Shown piece by piece: positions 1-5,012 of a stretch of 5,968 nt of DNA. The stretch's first letter is position 1, and every line of letters starts with the position of its first letter. Origin of the DNA: Acidimicrobiia bacterium (GTDB lineage: Bacteria > Actinomycetota > Acidimicrobiia > Acidimicrobiales > Ilumatobacteraceae); contig JAUHYJ010000250.1 of NCBI GenBank assembly GCA_030425785.1, forward strand, positions 1-5,968. Reading direction: 5' to 3'. The translations under genes were made by a program, and so were the position numbers. The notes under the pieces were generated by a model. It was not told where the DNA came from. It ran no database searches and saw only the letters and a program-made list of their open reading frames with translations.

Positions 1-351
1 GGCCCGGCGCTCGGCATGGCGATCATCGCGACGCACCCGCCGACGGCGCTCGTCGACATCGTCGCGAACCAGGACGTCGCCGCGCTCACGCTGGTGCCCG
101 GCGTCGGCAAGAAGACCGCCGAGCGGTTGCTCGTCGAGCTGAAGGAGAAGCTGTCCGTGCCCGTTCTCGAGGGCGCCGGGTCGCCCGCGGGTGGCGGGTC
201 GTCCGTCGTGGCCGACGTGCGCGAGGCGCTCGCCGGGCTCGGGTACGGCGACACCGAGATCCGCGACACGCTCCGCGAGCTGCCCGCCGCCGACGACGCG
301 GCCACGCTGCTGCGCGACGCCCTGAAGGCACTGGGGGCACGCCGTGCGTGA
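1..351 (+). CDS. ruvA: Holliday junction branch migration protein RuvA, 3' part (5' end outside window)
   Basis: RuvA binds the four-way Holliday junction as a tetramer and loads the RuvB motor for branch migration in recombinational repair; it acts in the cytoplasm on DNA. The reading frame is open from base 1, so the 116 visible codons are the C-terminal part of a protein of about 200 residues. The ATG at 16 is internal: the preceding codons read GPALG, the tail of the first helix-hairpin-helix. The second hairpin, [12 protein letters not shown], lies at visible residues 32-43 and is close to the family consensus. A flexible Gly/Ser/Pro linker (about 56-68) follows, then the small helical domain III (about 70-112, containing [13 protein letters not shown]), which in the family contacts RuvB. 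The stop at 349-351 overlaps the ruvB start by 8 bp, the classical ruvA-ruvB arrangement. Identification is firm; only the missing 5' end limits it. Confidence 0.95.
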   Translation, partial: GPALGMAIIATHPPTALVDIVANQDVAALTLVPGVGKKTAERLLVELKEKLSVPVLEGAGSPAGGGSSVVADVREALAGLGYGDTEIRDTLRELPAADDAATLLRDALKALGARRA

Positions 352-1378
352 CGAGTTCACCGACCCCGGCGTCACAGGCAACACGGAGGAGACCGTCGAG
401 GCGGGGCTCCGGCCGCGTGCGCTCGACGAGTTCGTCGGCCAGCGCGAGCTGAAAGAGCACCTCTCGATCGTGCTCGAGGCGGCCCGCCAGCGCGGCCAGT
501 CGGTCGACCACCTGTTGTTCGCCGGCCCGCCCGGACTCGGCAAGACCACGCTCGCGGGCATCGTCGCCGCCGAGATGGGTTCGCACCTCCACGTCACCTC
601 CGGTCCGGCGCTCGAACGCGCCGGCGACCTGGCCGCGATCCTCACCAAGCTCGAGGACGGCGACGTGTTGTTCGTCGACGAGATCCACCGGTTGTCGCGC
701 GCCGTCGAGGAGATCCTGTATCCCGCGATGGAGGACTTCCAGCTCGACATCGTCGTCGGCAAGGGCCCGGCGGCGTCGAGCATCCGGCTCACCATGCCGC
801 CGTTCACGCTCGTCGGCGCCACGACCCGCACCGGCATGATCACGGGGCCCCTGCGCGATCGCTTCGGCCTCGTCGCCCGGCTCGACTACTACGACGACGA
901 CGAGCTGCAACAGATCGTCGTGCGCGCGGCGGGGATCCTCGACGTCGTCATCGACGACGAGGGCGCGTGGGAGATCGCGCGCCGGTCGCGCGGTACGCCA
1001 CGCATCGCCAACCGTCTCCTGCGTCGCGTCCGCGACTTCGCCGAGGTGCGCCACGACGGCTCGATCACGTCGGCGATCGCACGTGAGGGGCTCAAGCTGT
1101 TCGGCGTCGACGACCTCGGCCTCGACAAGGTCGACCGGGCGATCCTGTCGGCGATGTGCGACCAGTTCAACGGCGGCCCGGTCGGGTTGTCGACCGTCGC
1201 GATCAGCGTCGGCGAGCAGCCCGACACCGTCGAGGACGTGTACGAGCCGTTCCTCATCCAGCAGGGCATGATCGCTCGCACACCGCGTGGGCGCGTGGCG
1301 ATGCCAGCCGCGTACCGTCACCTCGGCCTCACGCCGCCGTCGTCGGCGCCGGGCCAACCCGGCCTCTTCGACGGCTGA
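344..1378 (+). CDS. ruvB: Holliday junction branch migration DNA helicase RuvB
   Basis: RuvB is the AAA+ ATPase ring motor that pulls DNA through the RuvA-bound Holliday junction. The 344-residue product matches the usual family length of about 330-350. Visible motifs in order are: the N-terminal [11 protein letters not shown] segment (about 23-33), Walker [10 protein letters not shown] (61-69), Walker B LFVDEIH (109-115), sensor 1 GATTRTG (158-164), the PLRDRF arginine-finger segment (169-174), sensor 2 [13 protein letters not shown] (216-228), and the C-terminal DNA-binding winged helix with [17 protein letters not shown] (301-317). The tail ends QPGLFDG. The GTG start at 344 is chosen because it puts the conserved N-terminus at the expected distance and no other in-frame start lies nearby. 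It falls inside the end of ruvA, so translational coupling is likely. No yajC or secD follows, although these often lie near ruvB in other actinobacteria. All catalytic motifs look intact. Confidence 0.98.
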   Translation: MRDEFTDPGVTGNTEETVEAGLRPRALDEFVGQRELKEHLSIVLEAARQRGQSVDHLLFAGPPGLGKTTLAGIVAAEMGSHLHVTSGPALERAGDLAAILTKLEDGDVLFVDEIHRLSRAVEEILYPAMEDFQLDIVVGKGPAASSIRLTMPPFTLVGATTRTGMITGPLRDRFGLVARLDYYDDDELQQIVVRAAGILDVVIDDEGAWEIARRSRGTPRIANRLLRRVRDFAEVRHDGSITSAIAREGLKLFGVDDLGLDKVDRAILSAMCDQFNGGPVGLSTVAISVGEQPDTVEDVYEPFLIQQGMIARTPRGRVAMPAAYRHLGLTPPSSAPGQPGLFDG

Positions 1379-1383
1379 CCTCG

Positions 1384-1878
1384 ATGCGCACCGCCGACCG
1401 GGACCTCCTCGTCCGTCACGTCGACGGTGGCGTCGGCGACGTCTGCCGGTCGATCCTCGCCGAGCTCCCGGCGTGGTTCGGGATCCCCGAGGCCAACGAC
1501 GACTACGCCGCGCACGCCGACGCCCATGCCGGGGTCGTCGCCGAGATCGACGGCGAGCCGGTCGGCATCACGACCGTGCTACGTCACGGCCCGAGCAGCG
1601 CCGAGATCTACCTGATGGCCGTCCGCCCGGCCGTCCATCGCCGTGGTGTGGGCACGGCGATGTTGGAGGTCGTCGAGGCCGAGCTGGCCGACGACGGCGT
1701 CGACTTCCTCCAGGTCAAGACGCTCAGCCCGGCCCATCCGGACCCGGGGTACGCCTTGACGCGGAAGTTCTACCTCGCGGCCGGGTTCGTGGTGCTCGAG
1801 GAGTTCCCCCACCTGTGGGGCGACGCCAACCCCGCCCTCCAACTCGTCAAGACGGTCGGCCGTCGACCTCGGTCGTGA
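1384..1878 (+). CDS. GNAT-family N-acetyltransferase
   Basis: This is a predicted cytoplasmic acetyl-CoA-dependent N-acetyltransferase of 164 residues, a normal length for a single GNAT domain. The acetyl-CoA pyrophosphate-binding motif A is seen in YLMAVRPAVHRRGVGTAML (76-94), with the R-R-G-V-G core at 86-90. Motif B is RKFYLAAGF (127-135). The N-terminal LPAWFGIPEAN (28-38) and the LSPAHPDPGY (114-123) and LEEFPHLWGDANP (138-150) segments resemble an uncharacterised GNAT subfamily found in many bacteria; the substrate cannot be inferred. The ATG at 1384 is preferred because the domain starts directly after it, while the longer open frame upstream only runs out of frame through ruvB. It begins 5 nt after the ruvB stop without a clear Shine-Dalgarno, so it is probably read from the ruvAB transcript. 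Its 3' end overlaps the convergent DUF427 gene by 32 bp. Confidence 0.9.
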   Translation: MRTADRDLLVRHVDGGVGDVCRSILAELPAWFGIPEANDDYAAHADAHAGVVAEIDGEPVGITTVLRHGPSSAEIYLMAVRPAVHRRGVGTAMLEVVEAELADDGVDFLQVKTLSPAHPDPGYALTRKFYLAAGFVVLEEFPHLWGDANPALQLVKTVGRRPRS

Positions 1879-2629
1879 TGCCGTCGGCCAGGAAGCACAG
1901 ATGACCGGCGATCCTGATCGTGTCGTCGAACGGAGCGTGGTACGACCACGCCACGTCGGCCACGTCGGGCAGGCTGTGGTACGACGCGTCGCCCTTGTAG
2001 GGGCAGTGCGACGTGGTCGTCGACGAGACGAGCGGGGCCGAGACGTCGGCGGCGGGGAGATACCAGCGGTTGGGCAGGCCGGTCTCGGACACGACCATCG
2101 GCCGCCTGCTCTCCGCGAGCACCTCGTCCCCACGGCGCACCACGACGTGTGCGCTCGACCGTCGGACGTCGACGCGGTGGTACGGGTCGCGCAGGTGCCC
2201 GGCCACCGGCTCGTCCTCGTCGAACCAGGCGTCGAAACGGTCCCAGTAGACGCCGACGTGGTCGGCGAGCCATTCGACCCCCTCGATCGGCTGTTCGTAC
2301 CCCCACACGGCGTTCTCGCCCGTGCGGTCCTCGGTCACGATCGACCAGTAGGAAGCGTCGCCCTTGAACGGGCAATGGGTCGAGTGGTCGGTGCGCCGCA
2401 GGACCGTCATGTCGACGTCGGCGGTGGGCACGTACAGCGCCGGGAGCAGGTTCGACTCGTGGAGCAATCGTGCGCGTCGGGTGTCGATCACGACCCGGCC
2501 GTCGAACACGCCCCGCACTCGGCGGGGGAAGTGCCCGAACAGGAGCCGGTGTCGCGGGCCGTCGATCGAGTAGTTGACGTCGGCAGGGCCGGACGAGGCG
2601 AGCGGACCATCGGACAGGGTGAGCGTCAT
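1847..2629 (-). CDS. Tandem DUF427 domain protein
   Basis: The 260-residue protein contains two copies of the small beta-rich DUF427 domain (Pfam NTP_transf_9). Copy 1 spans about 38-135 and copy 2 about 150-255. Each carries the hallmark motif: HCPFKGDASYW at 85-95 and HCPYKGDASYHS at 208-219. Each motif is preceded by a 'YVP/YLP-x-A-D-V' strand, at 66-72 and 190-196. No signal peptide or membrane segment is seen, so it is probably cytoplasmic. The biochemical role of DUF427 is not established, and the Pfam name does not prove nucleotidyltransferase activity. The ATG at 2627-2629 (minus strand) has no convincing Shine-Dalgarno; it is the first start giving the full first domain with a short N-terminal extension. 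The gene is convergent with the GNAT gene, overlapping its last 32 bp, and divergent from the membrane-protein gene across a 77-bp gap. Family assignment is firm; function is unknown. Confidence 0.9.
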   Translation of the reverse strand: MTLTLSDGPLASSGPADVNYSIDGPRHRLLFGHFPRRVRGVFDGRVVIDTRRARLLHESNLLPALYVPTADVDMTVLRRTDHSTHCPFKGDASYWSIVTEDRTGENAVWGYEQPIEGVEWLADHVGVYWDRFDAWFDEDEPVAGHLRDPYHRVDVRRSSAHVVVRRGDEVLAESRRPMVVSETGLPNRWYLPAADVSAPLVSSTTTSHCPYKGDASYHSLPDVADVAWSYHAPFDDTIRIAGHLCFLADGITTEVDGRPS

Positions 2630-2706
2630 GACGGTGGATATCCGCCAGGACCGCGATCGATTCCCGAGGCGATCCGGCGTCCGGTTCGTGGCACGCGAGT
2701 CGCGCG
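2630..2706. promoter_or_regulatory. Divergent intergenic region between DUF427 and membrane-protein genes
   Basis: This 77-bp gap must hold the promoters of both divergent genes if they have their own. The one visible structure is a near-palindrome, GGTGGATATCCGCC (2633-2646), one mismatch in 14 bp, placed 4-17 nt upstream of the DUF427 ATG. It could be an operator or a leaderless -10 region for that gene. No convincing -35/-10 pair is seen for the plus-strand gene. Confidence 0.35.
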
Positions 2707-3297
2707 ATGACCGCCCGTGCGTTCGACCTGGCCGTCAAGGCGGCCCTGGCCGTTGCGTTCGCGGTCGCGATCATCGCTGCCCCCGACGTCGTCGACGGCA
2801 AGAACATGGCGGCCCGTGCGCCCATCTTCCTGGCACCCGCAGTCCTCGTGCCAGTCCTGGCTCGCGTCCGCGACTGGCGCCCGTACCCGTACCTGGCCGA
2901 CGCCTTGCTCTCGCTGCCGCTCCTGCTCGACACGCTCGGCAACTTGCTCGGGTTCTACGACCGTTTCGAGGCCACCGACGACGTCCTGCACTTCGTCAAC
3001 TGGGTGTTCCTGGTGATGGCCTTCCACGCCTTCCGGTATCGCAATGTGTTCGACCACCGGGACGCCGTGCTGCTCGGGTACGGGTTCGGGGCGGTGGCGA
3101 TCATCGGGTGGGAGGCGTTCGAGTGGCTGATCTCCGACGCCGGACCCTTCGCCGGCGACGTGCCGGATGCGCTCAGCCTCACCTACGGCGACACCGTCGG
3201 CGACCTGGTGATCTCCTCCACCGGTGGTCTCGTCGGCTCGCTCGTCGGCCGCCGCTGGCTCGCTGAGCACGCGTGGTCCCGCGCCTCGGGCCGCTGA
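2707..3297 (+). CDS. Small multi-pass membrane protein, DUF2238/YjdF-like
   Basis: The 196-residue protein is strongly hydrophobic, with about six likely membrane segments: roughly 8-26, 37-53, 63-83, 92-109, 121-142 and 163-181. Short charged loops separate them and the tail is Arg-rich. The segments DDVLHFVNW (91-99), GWEAFEWLISDAG (134-146) and LTYGDTVGDLVISSTGGLVG (158-177) follow the pattern of the DUF2238/YjdF-type inner-membrane proteins: an acidic-His motif at the start of one helix, a W-E-x-x-E motif in a helix, then D-T-x-x-D-L before a Gly-rich final helix. The conserved acidic and His residues hint at a metal or proton site within the membrane, but that is inference. The ATG at 2707 is used because the first helix starts just after it; no strong Shine-Dalgarno is seen. 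No neighbour suggests a role. The family call is moderate and the function is unknown. Confidence 0.8.
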   Translation: MTARAFDLAVKAALAVAFAVAIIAAPDVVDGKNMAARAPIFLAPAVLVPVLARVRDWRPYPYLADALLSLPLLLDTLGNLLGFYDRFEATDDVLHFVNWVFLVMAFHAFRYRNVFDHRDAVLLGYGFGAVAIIGWEAFEWLISDAGPFAGDVPDALSLTYGDTVGDLVISSTGGLVGSLVGRRWLAEHAWSRASGR

Positions 3298-3323
3298 CGT
3301 CGCGCCGAGGTGGCGGCGGCGCG

Positions 3324-3329
3324 TACCGT
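3324..3329 (+). promoter_or_regulatory. Possible -10 element before the amidase start
   Basis: TACCGT fits the TAnnnT pattern of actinobacterial -10 elements and ends 8 nt before ATG 3338, a spacing that would give a leaderless transcript. There is no clear -35 and only weak purine-rich sequence upstream (GAGG at 3307-3310, too far for a ribosome site). A six-base match of this kind can arise by chance, so this is tentative. Confidence 0.3.
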
Positions 3330-3337
3330 GGCGCGCC

Positions 3338-4048
3338 ATGGAACTGCACGAGTTGTCGGCGCGGGCGCTGGGGGAGCGGGTCGCCGCCCGTGATGTCTCG
3401 CCGGTGGAGGTGGTCGAACATCTCCTCGACCGCATCGAACGGCTGAACCCCTCACTGCACGCGTTCGTGTCGACCACGCCCGAGCGGGCCCGCAGCGAGG
3501 CGGAACGGGCCGAGCGCGAGATCATGGCCGGCGACGTGCGCGGGCCGTTGCACGGTGTGCCGTATGCGGCCAAGGACCTGTTCGACGTCGCGGATGAGCC
3601 GACCGGCGCCGGCACGTCGCTGCGGTCGGGGCATCGCGCCGCTTCCGACGCGCGGGTGATCGAGCTCGCGACCGAGGCGGGAATGGTGCTGATCGGCAAG
3701 ACGCACACCGTCCAGTTCGCGTACGGCGGCGTCGGCATCAACCACGACACCGGCACGCCGCGCAACCCACACTTCGACGAGCCGCACGTGCCCGGCGGCT
3801 CGAGCAGCGGATCGGGTGTCGCCGTCGCCGCCCACCTCGTCCCGCTCGCGCTCGGGACCGACACCGGGGGATCGGTGCGGGCGCCGGCGGCGCTCTGCGG
3901 CATCGTCGGCCTCAAGACGACGGTCGGGCGGGTCAGCCGGGCCGGGGTCTACCCGCTCAGCCAGACCCTCGACTCGGTCGGGCCGTTGGCGCGCACGCGC
4001 CGGTCGGCGACGGCTGGCGAGCCGGCGTCGACGGGCTGCGCATCGTGA
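3338..4048 (+). CDS. Amidase-signature enzyme, N-terminal fragment (frame broken)
   Basis: This fragment encodes the N-terminal and catalytic part of an amidase-signature hydrolase, the family including GatA, fatty-acid amide hydrolase and many bacterial amidases. The Lys/cis-Ser/Ser triad is visible: Lys79 in GVPYAAKDLFDV, Ser155 in PGGSSSGSG (152-160) and nucleophile Ser179 in GTDTGGSVRAPAALCG (173-188). The 24-residue spacing between the two serines matches the family. The N-terminus (MELHELSARALGERV) is typical, which supports the ATG at 3338 over longer in-frame options inside the upstream gene. Similarity holds through SQTLDSVGPLART (208-220). After that the frame reads a non-family tail, RRSATAGEPASTGCAS, and stops at 4046-4048. 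The rest of the protein continues in the frame starting near 4003. A single amidase is not proof of GatA, since no gatC or gatB is adjacent. Taken alone the fragment lacks the C-terminal half of the fold and is unlikely to be active. Confidence 0.85.
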   Translation: MELHELSARALGERVAARDVSPVEVVEHLLDRIERLNPSLHAFVSTTPERARSEAERAEREIMAGDVRGPLHGVPYAAKDLFDVADEPTGAGTSLRSGHRAASDARVIELATEAGMVLIGKTHTVQFAYGGVGINHDTGTPRNPHFDEPHVPGGSSSGSGVAVAAHLVPLALGTDTGGSVRAPAALCGIVGLKTTVGRVSRAGVYPLSQTLDSVGPLARTRRSATAGEPASTGCAS

Positions 4049-4638
4049 TCGGCGAAGGATTGTGTTTCGAGGGCGTCGCCGCCGAGGTCGAGACGGCGGT
4101 GCGCCGTGCGGCCGCAGGGCTCCCCGGGGCGGACGTGCCGTCGATCGACTTCGTCGACGCCGCCGAGGTCACCGAAGGCGACGACGGTCGACTGATGATG
4201 CTGCTCCTGGCAGCCGAGGGCGCCGCGATCAACCACGGGTACCTCGAGGATCACTTCGACGAGCTCGACCCGGCGGTGTCACACCGGATGATCCGCGGAC
4301 GCGAGCTCTCGGCGGTCGACTACCTGCGGGCGCAGGCGGCGATGGCGGCCGCCCGAGCCCGCTTCGCGGCGCGGCACGCGGACATCGACGCGATCATCGT
4401 GCCGACGACGATGCAGCCGTCGCGCCCGATCGCCGAGGTCGACGCGACACCCGACCGCTACGCCCAAGGCAACGTCGACTACCTCCGCAACACCGCGGTC
4501 GGCAATCGGCTCGGCCTGTGCGCCGTCTCGGTCCCGTGCGGCACGACCGCGGACGGCGCGCCGGTCGGCCTGATGGTGCAGGCCCACCCGTTCCGCGAGA
4601 AGATCGCGCTGCGGGTGTCCGCCGGGTTCTCGAGTTGA
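4045..4638 (+). CDS. Amidase-signature enzyme, C-terminal fragment (frame broken)
   Basis: The frame holds the C-terminal half of the same amidase. Family-like blocks are SAVDYLRAQAAMAAARARFA (90-109), ADIDAIIVPTT (112-122), NTAVGNRLGLCAVSVPCG (150-167) and GAPVGLMVQAHPF (171-183), corresponding to the 'D-ILVTPT' and 'N-LGLPA-SVPCG-x-G-LPVGLQ' regions of amidases. The annotated start GTG 4045 is only the first start codon available in this frame. Family similarity extends upstream in the same frame to about 4003 (reading VGDGWRAGVDGLRI, matching the usual 'GLRI' strand), which shows that the piece was once joined to the preceding fragment. GTG 4045 overlaps the upstream TGA by 4 bp, so coupled re-initiation is conceivable, but it would begin inside a conserved strand. 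The end, SAGFSS, is slightly short against family members. Broken gene is the favoured reading. Confidence 0.75.
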   Translation: MIGEGLCFEGVAAEVETAVRRAAAGLPGADVPSIDFVDAAEVTEGDDGRLMMLLLAAEGAAINHGYLEDHFDELDPAVSHRMIRGRELSAVDYLRAQAAMAAARARFAARHADIDAIIVPTTMQPSRPIAEVDATPDRYAQGNVDYLRNTAVGNRLGLCAVSVPCGTTADGAPVGLMVQAHPFREKIALRVSAGFSS

Positions 4639-4662
4639 CAGCAAACATCAGTAACAGCTAAT
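4635..4662 (+). promoter_or_regulatory. Candidate promoter of the arsR-SRPBCC operon, probably leaderless
   Basis: A perfect TTGACA (-35 type) lies at 4635-4640, overlapping the amidase stop codon. With a 16-bp spacer, the best -10 candidate is GCTAAT at 4657-4662, which keeps the last four bases of TATAAT. Transcription would then start about at the ATG at 4671, and no ribosome site precedes that ATG. Leaderless mRNAs are common in actinobacteria. The -10 match is imperfect; it coincides with the left arm of the inner palindrome, so a bound repressor would block polymerase. Confidence 0.5.
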
Positions 4663-4680
4663 CATTAGCCATGGCTGATG
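4646..4680. promoter_or_regulatory. Nested palindrome, likely ArsR operator
   Basis: An inner perfect inverted repeat GCTAAT-C-ATTAGC (4657-4669) is centred on 4663. A second pair of perfect 6-bp arms, CATCAG (4646-4651) and CTGATG (4675-4680), is centred on exactly the same base. The 5-bp segments between the arms are not symmetrical. The element covers the arsR start codon and codons 2-4, and it is AT-rich in a G+C-rich background. ArsR dimers bind such interrupted palindromes near their own promoters, so autorepression is the natural inference. Confidence 0.6.
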
Positions 4681-5012
4681 CAACGGCCCGCGAGCTGGCG
4701 CTCGATGCGCTCGGCAGCCCGGCGCGCCGGGTCGTCCTGTCGCTGCTGCGCGACGGTGAGCAGACGGTGCGCGAATTGACGGACCAGCTTCCCGTCACGC
4801 AATCGGCCGTCTCACAGCACCTCAAGGTGCTGCTCGAGGCGCGGCTCGTCGACGTGCGCGCCGAGGGCACGCGGCGGCTCTATCGGGTCGACACCGACGG
4901 GTTGGCCGCTGTGCGCGCCTGGGTCGACCAGTTCTGGGACACCGCACTCGGCGCCTTCGTCGACCACGTCGAGCGTCGCCCGATCACTCATGACACGGAG
5001 GACAACACATGA
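4671..5012 (+). CDS. ArsR-family winged-helix transcriptional regulator
   Basis: This 113-residue protein is a small winged helix-turn-helix repressor. The N-terminal helix LALDALGSPARRVVLSLL (9-26) matches the ArsR 'aLadptRrxIL-LL' signature. The helix-turn-helix is TVRELTDQLPVTQSAVSQHLKVLLEARLV (32-60), with recognition helix QSAVSQHLKVL (44-54), and the wing is VRAEGTRRLYRVD (62-74). The C-terminal FWDTALGAFV (88-97) is a mark of the ArsR subgroup that sits beside SRPBCC/AHSA1 genes. No Cys-x-Cys or other cysteine is present, so it is not a classical metal sensor; the inducer is unknown. The ATG at 4671 is favoured by the protein start and has no Shine-Dalgarno, fitting a leaderless mRNA. 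Its stop overlaps the next start as ATGA, so the two genes form an operon. It probably represses itself and its partner through the palindrome over its own start. Confidence 0.93.
   Translation: MADATARELALDALGSPARRVVLSLLRDGEQTVRELTDQLPVTQSAVSQHLKVLLEARLVDVRAEGTRRLYRVDTDGLAAVRAWVDQFWDTALGAFVDHVERRPITHDTEDNT
4997..5001 (+). promoter_or_regulatory. Strong Shine-Dalgarno for the SRPBCC-DinB gene
   Basis: GGAGG lies at 4997-5001, seven bases before ATG 5009, inside the last codons of arsR. It is the only textbook ribosome site in the window and fixes the start of the downstream gene. It suggests that the second cistron is translated efficiently and independently of the leaderless first one. Confidence 0.8.

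Larger units (their letters stand above)
3338..4638 (+). pseudogene. Frameshifted and internally shortened amidase gene (whole locus)
   Basis: The two amidase fragments together make one gene interrupted by a change of frame near 3998-4002. The five bases after ART (codon 220) and before VGDGWRAG cannot be read in either frame as family sequence. Joining the frames gives about 430 residues, against 450-490 usual for the family. Only about 11 codons separate the PLART and GLRI blocks, where amidases normally have some 30-60 residues (the V-x-D-A helix and following linker). This looks like an internal deletion that also shifted the frame. No stop codons interrupt the rest and codon usage stays typical, so the lesion is recent or is an assembly or sequencing error. 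There is no slippery heptamer to suggest programmed frameshifting. Confidence 0.7.

Noticed and set aside
86..1357. Long minus-strand open frame opposite ruvA/ruvB (423 codons)
   Set aside because: It is Arg/Asp/Val-rich without any family motif and lies exactly opposite well-conserved ruvAB. Long antisense frames are expected in G+C-rich coding DNA.
1770..2942. Longer minus-strand frame overlapping the DUF427 gene (390 codons)
   Set aside because: It is a different frame of the same strand, rich in Arg and Pro. The DUF427 motifs are in the 1847-2629 frame.
2626..3915. Long minus-strand open frame opposite the membrane-protein and amidase genes (429 codons)
   Set aside because: Low-complexity composition with no recognisable domain. 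The plus strand has membrane helices and an amidase catalytic triad.
3985..4010. Programmed ribosomal frameshift in the amidase
   Set aside because: No slippery heptamer or Shine-Dalgarno-like stimulator is visible, and the missing linker residues would not be restored by a shift.
3338..4638. GatA subunit of the Asp/Glu-tRNA amidotransferase
   Set aside because: The catalytic residues fit the whole amidase-signature family. There is no gatC or gatB beside it and the gene is broken, which an essential tRNA-modifying gene would not tolerate.
3816..4661. Third plus-strand frame through the amidase region as a possible route around the break
   Set aside because: It translates to an Arg/Gly-rich string without amidase motifs. 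The family sequence downstream is clearly in the frame ending at 4638.
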